Source of the DNA: Paenibacillus farraposensis
Lineage (GTDB): Bacteria; Bacillota; Bacilli; Paenibacillales; Paenibacillaceae
Direction: 5' to 3'
Length of the DNA stretch: 64,000 nt
NCBI RefSeq assembly: GCF_020736845.1
Contig: NZ_JAFFQR010000101.1
Coordinates: 1 to 64,000 of the forward strand
Position numbers and translations under genes: made by a program. The notes under the pieces are model-generated. The model was not told the origin of the DNA. It worked only from the letters and a program-made list of their open reading frames with translations, and did no database searches. Shown piece after piece: positions 17,800-27,600 of the stretch. Within the stretch, counting starts at the first letter, position 1, and the number at the start of each line of letters is the position of its first letter.

Positions 17800-17828
17800 G
17801 GATGAAGCATGATATTCTGCACATACTA
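17800..17828 (+). promoter_or_regulatory. possible sigma-G promoter of sspF
   Basis: GGATG, 17 bases, CATACTA. The -10 fits the sigma-G pattern fully and the -35 has one deviation. Spore-protein genes of this type are transcribed by sigma-G in the forespore. Confidence 0.5.
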
Positions 17829-17876
17829 AGGCTTGGGAATGATCTTCCTTATTCCATTGCCGAAGGAGGCGTATGC

Positions 17877-18056
17877 ATGAGCCGAAGAAGACGGAGTGTC
17901 ATGTCAGAGGAGCTGAAGTACGAGCTGGCCAAAGATCTCGGGTTTTACGATACGATCAAGGAAGAGGGCTGGGGAGGCATTAAGGCCAAAGACGCGGGCA
18001 ATATGGTCAAGCGGGCTATTCAGCTTGCGGAGCAGGCGGCTTCCCGCAAATCATAA
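17877..18056 (+). CDS. sspF: small acid-soluble spore protein SspF
   Basis: A 59-residue spore DNA-binding protein of the alpha/beta SASP type. Its conserved part reads [15 protein letters not shown], then [20 protein letters not shown], including the GPR-protease-like region. The longer open frame from 17784 is rejected, since GAAGGAGG at 17862-17869 sits seven bases before the ATG at 17877. A sigma-G-like promoter lies upstream and a strong terminator downstream. Position between veg and ispE matches B. subtilis. Confidence 0.93.
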   Translation: MSRRRRSVMSEELKYELAKDLGFYDTIKEEGWGGIKAKDAGNMVKRAIQLAEQAASRKS

Positions 18057-18076
18057 CCATCAATGGTGCTATGAAA

Positions 18077-18121
18077 AGGCGGGGATATCCGGTGTATACC
18101 GGGTAGTCTCCGCTTTTTTGT
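18077..18121 (+). terminator. terminator after sspF
   Basis: A long stem from GGCGGGGAT to TCTCCGC, with an inner CCGGT/ACCGG pair, followed by TTTTTTG. Confidence 0.85.
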
Positions 18122-18199
18122 ACCTCATGACTTGATAGGCCGAGTCTGATATAATATGTTAAGCTGTCTTGAGGGAAAAGTTGAAGGTGGGTGAACGCC

Positions 18200-19054
18200 T
18201 TGAAAATATACGAAAAAGCACCGGCGAAAATCAATTTAATGCTTGATGTTTTACATAAGCGGAATGACGGATATCACGAGGTCGAAATGATCATGACGAT
18301 GGTCGATCTGTCCGACCGTTTGACGATGTCCGAGTTACCGCGTGACACCATTATTATTTCAAGCCAAGCCGGGTACATACCGTTGGATGAAAAGAATTTG
18401 GCCTTTCAGGCGGCACGTCTGATCAAGGAACGTTATAACGTGTCTAGGGGCGTGCATATCCATTTGGATAAGCATATCCCGGTAGCGGCAGGATTGGCGG
18501 GCGGGAGCAGTGACGCCGCCGCAGCATTGCGCGGATTGAATAGGCTGTGGAAGCTTGGTATTTCGGATGCGGAATTGAGAGCGCTGGGTGCTGAGCTGGG
18601 CTCAGATGTGCCTTTCTGTATTACAGGGGGTACAGCTTTAGCGAGCGGTCGCGGAGAATTGCTCAAGCCGCTGCCGAACCCGCCCCAATGCTGGGTGATT
18701 CTTGCCAAGCCGCCGATTAATGTATCGACTGCAGAAGTGTATGGACGTGTCAAAGCCGATCAGATCACGCGTCACCCGTCTGCCCAGCAGATGGAGAGTG
18801 CGATCCGGAACGCCTCGTTTACCGAGGTGTGCAGCACACTGGGGAACGTACTGGAGGAGGTAACGCTGAAGCTCTATCCGGAAGTGGAGCATCTCAAAAA
18901 CTCCATGATTCGGTTGGGAGCGGATGGTGTACTGATGTCAGGCAGCGGACCTACCGTGTTTGGACTGGTATCGAAGGAGGCGAAGGTGCCGCGGATTTAC
19001 AACGGCCTGAGAGGTTTTTGTAAAGATGTGTATGCAGTACGACTTTTGACCTGA
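18200..19054 (+). CDS. ispE: 4-(cytidine-5'-diphospho)-2-C-methyl-D-erythritol kinase
   Basis: A 284-residue GHMP kinase of the MEP isoprenoid pathway. It phosphorylates CDP-methylerythritol. The start motif [12 protein letters not shown] and the ATP-binding loop [15 protein letters not shown] (near residue 93) are clear, with the closing [16 protein letters not shown] near 245. A GTG at 18191 is in frame, but GAAGGTGG abuts it. TTG at 18200, nine bases on, gives the family start [12 protein letters not shown]. An extended -10 (TGATATAAT, 18147-18155) suggests its own promoter. Confidence 0.95.
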   Translation: MKIYEKAPAKINLMLDVLHKRNDGYHEVEMIMTMVDLSDRLTMSELPRDTIIISSQAGYIPLDEKNLAFQAARLIKERYNVSRGVHIHLDKHIPVAAGLAGGSSDAAAALRGLNRLWKLGISDAELRALGAELGSDVPFCITGGTALASGRGELLKPLPNPPQCWVILAKPPINVSTAEVYGRVKADQITRHPSAQQMESAIRNASFTEVCSTLGNVLEEVTLKLYPEVEHLKNSMIRLGADGVLMSGSGPTVFGLVSKEAKVPRIYNGLRGFCKDVYAVRLLT

Positions 19055-19089
19055 TTTTAATTATTTTTTGCTGATTATAGTGGTAATTG

Positions 19090-19139
19090 TTGTACAAATA
19101 CGTACGAAGATGATATATTTACTATTAAATATTCGGATT
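19090..19139 (+). promoter_or_regulatory. purR promoter overlapped by paired PurBox-like sites
   Basis: TTGTAC, 18 bases, TATATT with TGA before it makes an extended -10 promoter. A CGAA core (19105-19108) lies in the spacer and an inverted TTCG core (19132-19135) just downstream. The second box reads AAATCCGAATATT on the minus strand, close to the PurBox AWWWCCGAACWWT. Autoregulation by PurR, as in B. subtilis, is likely. Confidence 0.55.
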
Positions 19140-19235
19140 TTACTATATCACTTACATTCCGCCAGCAACCGGCCAGTCCGCCGGTGCTTTCTTGTACAAA
19201 GCGGGCGGCAGGATAATAGATCGCGAGGAATTGTT

Positions 19236-20075
19236 GTGAAGAAACTTAAAAGAAGCTCACGATTGGTGGAAATGACGCAATTTTTGTTGTCACAGCCGCA
19301 TACGCTGGTGCCTCTTACTCATTTTGCGGATCGCTATGGGGCGGCCAAGTCATCTATAAGCGAGGATCTGGCCATTATCAAGGAAGTATTCGAGGATGAG
19401 GGGATTGGCGAGCTTCTGACGCTTGCAGGAGCGGCAGGGGGCGTCAAGCTCATCCCTAAGCTCTCCAGAGCGCGCGCGCTTGCGTTTGCGAACGATCTGT
19501 GTACGCAATTGGAGCAGCCTGATCGCATATTGCCGGGAGGATATCTGTATCTGTCTGATTTGTTGGGCCAACCGGCCATGATGAACGAAGCTGGCAAAAT
19601 ATTTGCAACTGCTTTTGCCAACCGCCAGATTGATGTGGTGATGACGGTAGAGACCAAGGGGATTCCACTCGCCTATGCGACCGGAGCGCAATTGAATTTG
19701 CCTGTTGTTCTTGTACGGCGTGACCATCAGGTGACCGAAGGCTCGGCTGTAAGTATTAACTATGTTTCAGGATCGCAAAAGAGCCTGCATACGATGTCCT
19801 TATCCAGACGTGCGCTGCGCGAGAAATCGCGTGTGCTTATCGTAGATGATTTTATGAAGGCAGGCGGAACGATTCAGGGAATGGTCGATCTACTGACCGA
19901 GTTTGATGCCGAGGTAGCTGGAGTAGGTGTATTGGTAGAATCGGGCGAGGTGGAGAACGAGGAGCGCCTGTTGCACGATTATATTTCACTGGCTAATCTG
20001 ACTGCGGTCGATTCTCGCAGCAAACAAATTATAGTCAGGCTGGGGAATTATTTTGATGACTTGACAGGGCAATAA
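19236..20075 (+). CDS. purR: purine operon repressor PurR
   Basis: A 279-residue repressor of purine genes whose DNA binding is relieved by PRPP. The N-terminal winged helix (about residues 1-75) contains RSSRLVEMTQFLL and AKSSISEDLAIIKE. The C-terminal phosphoribosyltransferase-like domain holds the PRPP loop VLIVDDFMKAGGTI near residue 200. The frame is open from 19068, but GCGAGGA six bases before the GTG at 19236 fits family length (about 285). yabJ, its usual downstream neighbour, is absent; spoVG follows. glmU and prs, the PRPP synthase gene, lie close by. Confidence 0.94.
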   Translation: MKKLKRSSRLVEMTQFLLSQPHTLVPLTHFADRYGAAKSSISEDLAIIKEVFEDEGIGELLTLAGAAGGVKLIPKLSRARALAFANDLCTQLEQPDRILPGGYLYLSDLLGQPAMMNEAGKIFATAFANRQIDVVMTVETKGIPLAYATGAQLNLPVVLVRRDHQVTEGSAVSINYVSGSQKSLHTMSLSRRALREKSRVLIVDDFMKAGGTIQGMVDLLTEFDAEVAGVGVLVESGEVENEERLLHDYISLANLTAVDSRSKQIIVRLGNYFDDLTGQ

Positions 20076-20106
20076 ATTGTCACAATTCATCACAAAATAC
20101 CTAAAA

Positions 20107-20114
20107 TTGTCGAA
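20107..20114 (+). promoter_or_regulatory. Spo0A box upstream of spoVG
   Basis: TTGTCGAA, a perfect match, 63 bases upstream of the sigma-H -35 box. A weaker copy TTGTCCAA lies at 20157-20164. Confidence 0.45.
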
Positions 20115-20169
20115 AAGGAAGCTTTTCAAAAAAATTCCCTGAATTTAGGATACAAATTGTCCAAAAAAA

Positions 20170-20198
20170 GAAGGAATTCGAATTGCTGTGTGGAATAT
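20170..20198 (+). promoter_or_regulatory. sigma-H promoter of spoVG
   Basis: GAAGGAATT, 11 bases, GTGGAATAT matches the sigma-H consensus (RnAGGAwWW and RnnGAATww) at all defined positions. AGGA to GAAT distance is 21, the same as I recall for the B. subtilis spoVG promoter. The leader would be about 35 bases. Confidence 0.85.
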
Positions 20199-20237
20199 TA
20201 CACCAAGCCCTATTTGGAAAAAGGTGGTGAAACACAC

Positions 20238-20525
20238 ATGCAAATTACGGATGTTAGACTTCGCCGAGTAAACTCTGATGGAAGAATGAAGGCGATTGCA
20301 TCCATTACGATTGATAACGAGTTTGTTGTTCATGACATCCGAGTTATCGACGGTAATAACGGAATGTTCGTAGCTATGCCTAGCAAACGAACTCCGGATG
20401 GAGAGTTTCGCGATATCGCTCACCCGATATCTTCAGGAACCCGTGAGAAGATCCAGGCTGCTGTTCTGACTGAGTACGAACGCGCAGCCGTGGATGAAGA
20501 AGTCGCTATTGAAGAAGGCGCTTAA
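20238..20525 (+). CDS. spoVG: septation and sporulation regulator SpoVG
   Basis: A 95-residue nucleic-acid-binding regulator. The family block [28 protein letters not shown] and [23 protein letters not shown] is complete. AAGGTGGTG precedes the ATG at 20238; the upstream frame from 20157 contains the promoter and is not coding. A perfect sigma-H promoter lies in front, as in B. subtilis, where the gene is also repressed by AbrB. Confidence 0.96.
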   Translation: MQITDVRLRRVNSDGRMKAIASITIDNEFVVHDIRVIDGNNGMFVAMPSKRTPDGEFRDIAHPISSGTREKIQAAVLTEYERAAVDEEVAIEEGA

Positions 20526-20555
20526 TTCGCCTAAAGCAGGATTGGGGTATAAAAG

Positions 20556-20594
20556 AAAAAGAGGGCCACTAACTGTGGCTCTCTTTTCTTTTTG
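20556..20594 (+). terminator. terminator after spoVG
   Basis: GAGGGCCAC and GTGGCTCTC pair around TAACT, followed by TTTTCTTTTT. Confidence 0.9.
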
Positions 20595-20664
20595 GCTGGA
20601 ATGAGATATATTCTTTAGTGAGTTAACAGTCAGTTTTAAGGCAACTTGGAGTCATCCGGGCTGC

Positions 20665-20864
20665 CGAAGCGGCTTTTTCATAAGACAGGGACTGGGCAAG
20701 CTATACGTCCCGGGGATGAATGTCCAGCACAAGCTGGCCTGAAAAAATAGCCATTAACCAAAGGTTCGCCGTTATTTTTCAGGAGGATTGTGAAAAGTTA
20801 AGCAAAATCTGATCTGGGAATTAACGTTTTAGCCAAGGGTAACTGTTATTTTCAGGATAGGAGG
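20665..20864 (+). promoter_or_regulatory. structured leader of glmU with competing hairpins
   Basis: The 340-base gap before glmU contains several hairpins: GCCG/CGGC followed by TTTTT (20673-20688), GGGAC/GTCCC (20697-20711) and CCAGC/GCTGG (20724-20737). CCTGAAAAAATA (20738-20749) can pair with either of two near-identical copies of GTTATTTTTCAGGA, at 20771-20784 and 20845-20857. The second copy touches the glmU ribosome site. This looks like a switch, but I recognise no known riboswitch class in it. Confidence 0.4.
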
Positions 20865-20870
20865 TTGGAC

Positions 20871-22268
20871 TTGTTGGAAAGGTTGGCAGTCATCCTTGCC
20901 GCAGGGCAGGGAAAACGTATGAAATCCAAATTATATAAAGTTCTGCATCCGGTGTGCGGAAAACCGATGGTTGGCCATGTGCTCGACACGGTTCGTGAAA
21001 TCGGGGTATCACGCAGTGTAGTTGTCGTGGGCCACGGTGCGGAGGCGGTACAGGCTTACCTGGGACCTACAGCAGAATACGCGCTTCAGGCAGAGCAGTT
21101 GGGAACAGGCCATGCCGTCAAGCAGGCGAAGGACCTGCTTGGCCAGGAGAAAGGCACGACCATCGTCATCTGTGGAGACACTCCGTTGATCACGGCAGAG
21201 ACACTGGAGGGTCTGGCACAGTTGCACGAGAGTCGCGGGGCGGCGGCTACGATTTTGACCGCTGAGATGGATGACCCGAAAGGATATGGACGAGTTATCC
21301 GTGATACCTCAGGAGCTGTGCTCAAAATCGTAGAGCAGAAGGATTGCTCACCTGAGGAGGATGCGGTTCGGGAGATCAACACGGGAACGTACTGTTTTGA
21401 CAATGCCAAGCTGTTCGCAGCGCTGGACAAGGTAACGAACACCAATGCACAGCAGGAATACTACCTGACAGATGTCATTGGTATTTTGCATGGCCAAGGT
21501 GAGCAGATCGAGGCGTATTTGACCAAGGATGTGTCGGAATCTATCGGTGTGAACGACAGAGTCGCTTTGTCGGTGGCAGAAGGCTATATGCGCGAGCGTA
21601 TTGTTCGCAAGCATATGTTGAATGGTGTCACTGTTATTGATCCGTCCTCTACCTACATCGGGAGCGGTGTTGTCATTGGTGCTGATACGGTGCTGTACCC
21701 CAACACATGGCTGCATGGTCAAACGCAAATTGGCGAAGATTGCGTCATTGGTCCGCAGGCTGAAATTCACAATACGATTGTTCGTTCGGGCGCAACGGTA
21801 AAACACTCGGTGTTGGACGAAGCGGAAGTGGGAAGCGGTACGTCTGTAGGACCGTTTGCTTATCTGCGACCAGGTGCGAAACTTGGCGAACATGTGAAGA
21901 TCGGTGATTTTGTTGAGGTGAAGAATGCGACCATCGGGGATCACTCCAAGGTGTCTCATTTGAGCTATGTTGGTGATGCCAAGGTGGGATCGAATGTAAA
22001 TATTGGCTGCGGGGCAATAACGGTTAATTATGATGGATATAATAAATCCATTACAGATATTAAAGATGATGCCTTTATTGGCAGCAATGTGAATCTGATC
22101 GCCCCGGTTAAGATTGGGAAAGGTGCTTATGTCGTAGCAGGCTCCACCGTAACACATGATGTCCCTGATAATGATTTGGCCATTTCCAGACCACGTCAGG
22201 AAAACAAAGCCGGATATGCGGACAAAATCCGCGCACGTGCCAAAGCGAAGAAAAAAAGATCCGAATAA
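20871..22268 (+). CDS. glmU: bifunctional UDP-GlcNAc synthase GlmU
   Basis: A 465-residue two-domain enzyme making UDP-N-acetylglucosamine for wall and surface polymers. The N-terminal pyrophosphorylase has [19 protein letters not shown]. The C-terminal acetyltransferase is a left-handed beta helix of hexapeptide repeats from about residue 250, ending with GNVNIG-like turns and the [11 protein letters not shown] tail. Candidate starts are TTG codons at 20865, 20871 and 20874. The first touches the site ATAGGAGG, so 20871, six bases on, is chosen; [12 protein letters not shown] fits the family. It lies upstream of prs as in B. subtilis. Confidence 0.96.
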   Translation: MLERLAVILAAGQGKRMKSKLYKVLHPVCGKPMVGHVLDTVREIGVSRSVVVVGHGAEAVQAYLGPTAEYALQAEQLGTGHAVKQAKDLLGQEKGTTIVICGDTPLITAETLEGLAQLHESRGAAATILTAEMDDPKGYGRVIRDTSGAVLKIVEQKDCSPEEDAVREINTGTYCFDNAKLFAALDKVTNTNAQQEYYLTDVIGILHGQGEQIEAYLTKDVSESIGVNDRVALSVAEGYMRERIVRKHMLNGVTVIDPSSTYIGSGVVIGADTVLYPNTWLHGQTQIGEDCVIGPQAEIHNTIVRSGATVKHSVLDEAEVGSGTSVGPFAYLRPGAKLGEHVKIGDFVEVKNATIGDHSKVSHLSYVGDAKVGSNVNIGCGAITVNYDGYNKSITDIKDDAFIGSNVNLIAPVKIGKGAYVVAGSTVTHDVPDNDLAISRPRQENKAGYADKIRARAKAKKKRSE

Positions 22269-22326
22269 CCTAATCAGCAAGCTGTTGAATCTGTAATGAA
22301 TGAACCAGCACGGAGGGTTTCTATTA

Positions 22327-23280
22327 ATGACTTATTGCGATTCCAAACTCAAAATATTTACTTGTAACTCCAATCCGAAGTTAGCCCACCAGATTGCGGA
22401 CTACATCGGAATCCCAATGGGGGAATCCCATACCACATCGTTTAGTGACGGTGAAATTCAGGTTAAGCTGTCGGAAAGCGTTCGTGGCTGCCATGTGTAC
22501 GTTGTGCAGTCGACTTGTCTACCAGTTAACGATAATTTGATGGAGCTGCTGGTTATGATTGACGCACTTAAACGTGCTTCTGCCAAAAGCATCAACGTCG
22601 TTATGCCATATTACGGTTATGCTCGTCAGGATCGTAAAGCCCGTTCGCGTGATCCGATTACAGCGAAGCTTGTCGCCAACCTAATTGAAAAGGCGGGAGC
22701 TCACCGCGTAATCAGTATGGACTTGCATGCCATGCAGATTCAGGGATTCTTTGATATTCCAGTAGATCATATGTTGGGAGCTCCAATTCTGGCTCAATAT
22801 TTCCGTTCCAAGCAAATTGAGAACCCGATTGTAGTTTCACCCGATCATGGCGGGGTTGTTCGTGCACGCAAGCTGGCAGATTTCCTGAATGCGCCTCTCG
22901 CTATCATTGATAAGCGTCGTCCAGAGCCAAATGTCAGTGAAGTCATGAACATCATCGGGAACATCGAAGGGAAAACGGCTATTTTAATTGATGATATCAT
23001 TGATACAGCCGGAACGATTGTATTGGGCGCAAATGCGCTTAAAGAAGGCGGCGTAAAGGATGTGTATGCCTGCTGTACGCATCCCGTGCTATCCGGCCCT
23101 GCGATGGAAAGACTGGAGAATTCACCATTAAAAGAGGTGGTCGTAACGGATACCATTCCGATCGTTCACCCGAATCCGACAAGCAAGCTGAAGATTTTGT
23201 CTGTGGCCCCGTTAATGGGAGAAGCCATTATCCGTGTGCATGAGGAATTGTCGATCAGCAAACTGTTTGAAATCGAATAA
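22327..23280 (+). CDS. prs: ribose-phosphate pyrophosphokinase
   Basis: A 317-residue enzyme that makes PRPP from ribose 5-phosphate and ATP, feeding purine, pyrimidine, NAD, His and Trp synthesis. Seen are [12 protein letters not shown] near the start, the ATP loop [14 protein letters not shown] near residue 100, and the PRPP-binding [10 protein letters not shown] near 222. GGAGGG at 22312-22317 sets the ATG at 22327. The ribosomal protein L25/Ctc gene that follows prs in B. subtilis is not here. Confidence 0.97.
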   Translation: MTYCDSKLKIFTCNSNPKLAHQIADYIGIPMGESHTTSFSDGEIQVKLSESVRGCHVYVVQSTCLPVNDNLMELLVMIDALKRASAKSINVVMPYYGYARQDRKARSRDPITAKLVANLIEKAGAHRVISMDLHAMQIQGFFDIPVDHMLGAPILAQYFRSKQIENPIVVSPDHGGVVRARKLADFLNAPLAIIDKRRPEPNVSEVMNIIGNIEGKTAILIDDIIDTAGTIVLGANALKEGGVKDVYACCTHPVLSGPAMERLENSPLKEVVVTDTIPIVHPNPTSKLKILSVAPLMGEAIIRVHEELSISKLFEIE

Positions 23281-23296
23281 GCGCTGGCTCATTAAA

Positions 23297-23333
23297 GAAG
23301 GGGTTGCTTTTTCCATATGGAAAAGGTAACCCC
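23297..23333. terminator. hairpin between prs and the minus-strand small gene
   Basis: AGGGGTT and AACCCCT form the base and TTTCC/GGAAA the top of a long stem. No T-run follows on the plus strand and only a short one (TTCTTT) on the minus strand. It may stop both convergent transcripts weakly. Confidence 0.5.
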
Positions 23334-23347
23334 TATCACATGTCAGG

Positions 23348-23548
23348 CTAAAAGCCTGCACGAGATATAAAAGTAAAACGTTGACGATTGTATAGCGTGT
23401 CCTCTATTTCGACAAAATGCTCATTAAAACGTACAATGATGCCAATCTGGATATGTACATTCCCGTCATAGACCTGGACAGGAACGGAATGTTTTAAATG
23501 ATATAGAAAATGGCTGTCATATAAGAGGATATCACCCTGTTTGAGCAT
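23348..23548 (-). CDS. small conserved-looking protein of unknown function
   Basis: A possible 66-residue protein on the minus strand, divergent from pth. AGGAAGGTG lies nine bases before its ATG at 23548. The product begins MLKQGDILLYDSHFLYHL and continues with alternating hydrophobic strands (VHIQIGIIVRFNEHFVEIEDTLY), suggesting a small beta-barrel. An open frame extends to 23695, but that part is antisense to pth and lacks a ribosome site. It has no counterpart at this place in B. subtilis. I cannot assign a function. Confidence 0.55.
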   Translation of the reverse strand: MLKQGDILLYDSHFLYHLKHSVPVQVYDGNVHIQIGIIVRFNEHFVEIEDTLYNRQRFTFISRAGF

Positions 23549-23624
23549 ACCGACACGCACCTTCCTGTTCAATATTACTATTTTACCAAAAAATAAAGAC
23601 TCCGAAAGAGGGGAGCCAAGGTTT

Positions 23625-24185
23625 ATGAAGTGGATTGTAGGTTTGGGGAACCCGGGTCCCCAATACGAGAAAACAAGACATAATGTGGGGTTCATGGCAC
23701 TTGATGCCCTTGCCTCACGTCATAACATTCAGATTAATCAAAGCAAATGCAAGGCTCTGATTGGAGAGGGACACATCGGCGGCGTGAAAACGGTGCTGAT
23801 CAAACCGATGACCTATATGAATCTCTCTGGCGAGTCTTTGCGTGCTTATATGGACTACTACAAGGCGGACCTTGAGGATTTGATCGTCGTGTACGATGAT
23901 CTGGATACAGAGGTCGGTAGAATTAGATTGCGTTATCAAGGCAGCGCAGGCGGTCATAACGGGATTAAATCAATCATTCAGCATACAGGGACACAGTCGT
24001 TCAACCGGGTTCGTATGGGCATTTCCCGCCCTGAGCCTGGATATGCTATTGTCGATTACGTTCTGGGGAACTTTCCTAAGAAGGAAAAAGATTTGCTGAA
24101 CGGAATGATAGAAGATGCGTGCAACGCTTTGGAATATAGCCTGAATCATCCTTTTGAACGGACGATGGCCGAATTCAATAAGTGA
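23625..24185 (+). CDS. pth: peptidyl-tRNA hydrolase
   Basis: A 186-residue enzyme that frees tRNA from peptidyl-tRNA dropped by ribosomes. The signature VGLGNPGPQYEKTRHNVGF has the catalytic His near residue 20. KPMTYMNLSG, DDLDTEVGRIRLR and GSAGGHNGIKSI follow. GAAAGAGGGGA precedes the ATG at 23625; the open frame back to 23541 is not used. It is followed by fin and mfd as in B. subtilis. Confidence 0.96.
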   Translation: MKWIVGLGNPGPQYEKTRHNVGFMALDALASRHNIQINQSKCKALIGEGHIGGVKTVLIKPMTYMNLSGESLRAYMDYYKADLEDLIVVYDDLDTEVGRIRLRYQGSAGGHNGIKSIIQHTGTQSFNRVRMGISRPEPGYAIVDYVLGNFPKKEKDLLNGMIEDACNALEYSLNHPFERTMAEFNK

Positions 24186-24271
24186 GTTTACGCAGAGGCA
24201 GACGGGCTTAAATGAAAGATTGTTGGACATACTGAAAGGTATAGAAAACTTTCAGGAGGCATATACATTAC

Positions 24272-24502
24272 ATGATTGTCAATTATGTATGCAGACATTG
24301 TCGAACTTTCTTGGGACGCATTGATTCGGCGGCAATAACCGAAGAAAGGTTAGGCTTCCATTCCTTGACCCCTGCCGAGCGTAGAGATATAATAGCGTAT
24401 AATTCGGGCGGCGAAGTAACCGTCAAAGTTATTTGCGAGCATTGCAGTCAGGCACTGGAAAATAACCCTGAGCTGAGCTTGCTCGCAAATCCGCTCCAAT
24501 AA
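24272..24502 (+). CDS. fin: anti-sigma-F factor Fin (YabK)
   Basis: A 76-residue zinc-finger protein. Cys7/Cys10 (CRHC) and Cys55/Cys58 (CEHC) frame a conserved middle (TEERLGFHSLTPAERRDII). In B. subtilis Fin is made under sigma-F and inhibits it, helping the forespore pass from sigma-F to sigma-G. The genomic place between pth and mfd is also the same. TCAGGAGG precedes the ATG. I could not find a convincing sigma-F promoter in the 86 bases after pth. Confidence 0.93.
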   Translation: MIVNYVCRHCRTFLGRIDSAAITEERLGFHSLTPAERRDIIAYNSGGEVTVKVICEHCSQALENNPELSLLANPLQ

Positions 24503-24563
24503 CAGGTATTCAACTGGTCAGATAGTACCAGCTTGAGAGGTGAAGTGGCATTTTCCGCTTATG

Positions 24564-24596
24564 GGGCCTTGGCAGCATTGCTGAGGCTTCTTTTTC
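24564..24596 (+). terminator. probable terminator after fin
   Basis: GCCTTGGCAGC and GCTGAGGC pair around ATT with one mismatch, followed by TTCTTTTT. Confidence 0.6.
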
Positions 24597-24638
24597 GGTT
24601 TACATGTAACTATTTATAAGCATAAAGGGGTGCCTTTT

Positions 24639-27600
24639 TTGTTACAAGCACTTATTCAGGCTTTTACGAAGGATGCTGATTACGCATCCATTGCAGCAGG
24701 CATATCTTCGGGCATGAAGGAACAGCTGATATCGGGCCTGTCCGGCTCTTCCAGACAGGTACTGATGGCCGCGCTAGCTGAAGATACTGGACGACCGTTA
24801 ATGGTCATGACGCACAATATGTTTTCCGCGCAAAAAATAGCAGATGATTTGCAAGAAGCGCTTTCGCCTGATCAGGTTTTATTATACCCTGCTAATGAAC
24901 TGGTAGCTGCTGAAGCAGCGATATCCAGCCCAGAGACACTATCCCAACGAATTGATGTATTAATACGATGCACCCAGGGGTTTCGTGGGGTTGTTGTTGT
25001 GCCGTTTTCTGGTGTCCGTCGTTTACTGCCGATTCCAGAAACGTGGCGTGAGGCTCATGCCGAGCTGAAAGAAGGCGAGACGATTCAACTGGAGTCGTTT
25101 TTGCTACACATGGTTGAAATGGGATATCAGCGTGTAGAACGTGTAGAGTCACGTGGCGAGATGAGTGTACGCGGAGGAATTATTGATTTCTATCCGATGA
25201 CAACCCGTTGGGGCTACCGTGTCGAGCTGTTCGATGATGAAATTGACTCCATCCGTATGTTTGATCCGCTAGATCAGCGTTCAATAGAGAAGGTGCAGAG
25301 CGTTACCATAACGCCGTGCAAGGAAGTTATTGCGAGCAATCAACGTATGGATCAGGCTGCGGATGCCGCTGCGATTCTGCTAGAAGAGCAACTGGGCAAA
25401 ATGACCGACCGTCAAGCCAAGCAGCATCTGAAGGAAGAGATCCATCGAGAGATTGAGCTTCTGCGGGAGCACGTATATTTTGACGAAATCTATAAATATA
25501 TCTCCCTGCTGTATCCTGAGCGCAAAACATTGGCCGATTATATGCCGGAGGACACGATCCTGGTAATAGACGAACCAGCGAGAATGCTGGAAACGGCCAA
25601 GCAACTGGAACGGGATGAGTCTGAATGGAATTTGCACTTGCTTCAGAACGGTAAAACATTACCGCAGCTAGAACTATCGGATAACTCGGACAATCTGTTG
25701 TACAATCGGAGATTTCAGACATTGTTCATGTCCATCTTCCTCCGTCAGGTGCCTCATACCCATCCGCAGAATATTTTGAATTTTATTTGCCGTGGTATGC
25801 AGGATTTTCATGGTCAAATGAACGTACTCAAGGCAGAAATGGAACGTTGGCGCAAGGCAGGCACACAGGTGATGATGCTGGCCAGCGGAGATGAACGGCT
25901 GGATCGGATGCGGCGGGTGCTTGAGGACTACGGGATTGAAGAGCCTGCCATGGCTATTGGCAATCTGCAGAGCGGCTTTGAGATGCCTTCCATTCATTTG
26001 GCGGTCATTACCGAAGGGGAAATGTTCTCCCAGAAGCAGCGCAAAGCGCGTAAGCACGGCCGCCATATGGACAATGCCGAGCGGATTAAGAGCTATAGCG
26101 AGCTGAAGGTGGGCGATTATGTCGTACACCAGAATCACGGGATCGGGAAGTACATGGGGATTGGTACGCTGGAAGTTGGCGGTATCCATAAGGATTACAT
26201 GCACATTCTCTATGCAGGTGGCGATAAGCTGTCTGTACCGATTGAACAGATTGATCTAATTCAGAAGTATGTTGGCTCGGAGGACAAAGAGCCCAAAATT
26301 TACAAGCTGGGCGGCAATGAGTGGACACGGGTTAAAAGCAAGGTACGCAGCTCGGTTCAGGACATTGCCGATGATTTGATCAAGCTGTATGCAGAGCGCC
26401 AGTCGGCGCCGGGGTTTGCTTTTGAAAAGGATTCGCCGGAGCAGCAGGAATTTGAGGATATGTTCCCGTATGAAGAGACGCGTGATCAGGTGCGGGCCAT
26501 TGAAGAAATTAAAAAGGACATGGAGCAGAGCCGTCCGATGGATCGCTTACTGTGCGGCGATGTAGGCTACGGCAAGACCGAGGTCGCCATTCGCGCTGCG
26601 TTCAAGTCTGCGATTGAAGGCAAGCAGGTAGCGGTGCTGGTACCGACGACGATTTTGGCACAGCAGCACTATGAGACGTTCCGTGAACGTTTTTCTGGAT
26701 ATCCGTTCAACATTCAGGTATTGAGCCGTTTTCGCTCGCGCAAAGAGCAGAACGAGACGACCAAGGGGGTCCGACAAGGTACGGTTGATATTGTGATTGG
26801 TACCCATCGTCTACTTTCACAGGACCTCGTGTTTAAGGATCTGGGGCTGTTGATTGTCGATGAAGAGCAGCGATTCGGCGTAACACACAAGGAAAAGCTG
26901 AAAAAGCTGAAGACGAACGTAGACGTATTGACATTAACGGCTACGCCTATTCCGCGTACGCTGCATATGTCCATGCTGGGTGTGCGTGACCTGTCGGTCA
27001 TTGAGACACCGCCGGAAAACCGTTTCCCGGTGCAGACTTATGTGGTTGAACACAGCCAGACGCTGGTACGCGAGGCTATTGAACGTGAGATGGCACGTGG
27101 TGGACAGGTGTACTACCTTTACAATCGTGTGCAGGGCATTCAGGAAATGGCTGCAGAGATCAACGCGCTTGTGCCGGATGCCAAGGTGGGTGTGGGTCAC
27201 GGGCAGATGTCCGAAACCGAGCTGGAGAAGACCATTTTGGACTTCCTGGATGGAGAATATGATGTATTGGTCAGCACCAGCATTATCGAAACCGGAGTCG
27301 ATATCCCGAACGTGAATACGCTTATAGTGCATGATGCCGATAAAATGGGGCTATCCCAGCTTTATCAGCTTCGTGGTCGTGTAGGCCGTTCCAACCGGAT
27401 TGCCTATGCGTATTTCACATACCAGCGGGATAAGGTGCTGACTGAAGTGGCGGAGAAGCGCCTTCAATCCATCAAGGAGTTTACGGAGCTGGGCTCCGGA
27501 TTCAAGATTGCAATGCGCGACTTGTCCATTCGCGGAGCGGGTAATTTGCTGGGTGCAGAGCAGCACGGATTCATCGCATCCGTCGGTTTTGATCTTTATT

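Noticed and set aside
21348..22280. 310-codon open frame antisense to glmU
   Set aside because: No ribosome site, and the composition is the mirror of glmU codons. It is a shadow of a GC-balanced gene.
23549..23695. N-terminal extension of the small minus-strand gene
   Set aside because: It runs through the coding start of pth and has no ribosome site, whereas AGGAAGGTG supports the ATG at 23548.
24186..24271. sigma-F promoter for fin
   Set aside because: Some bases fit (TAGAAAACTT), but no GYATA lies at the right distance, so it was not listed.
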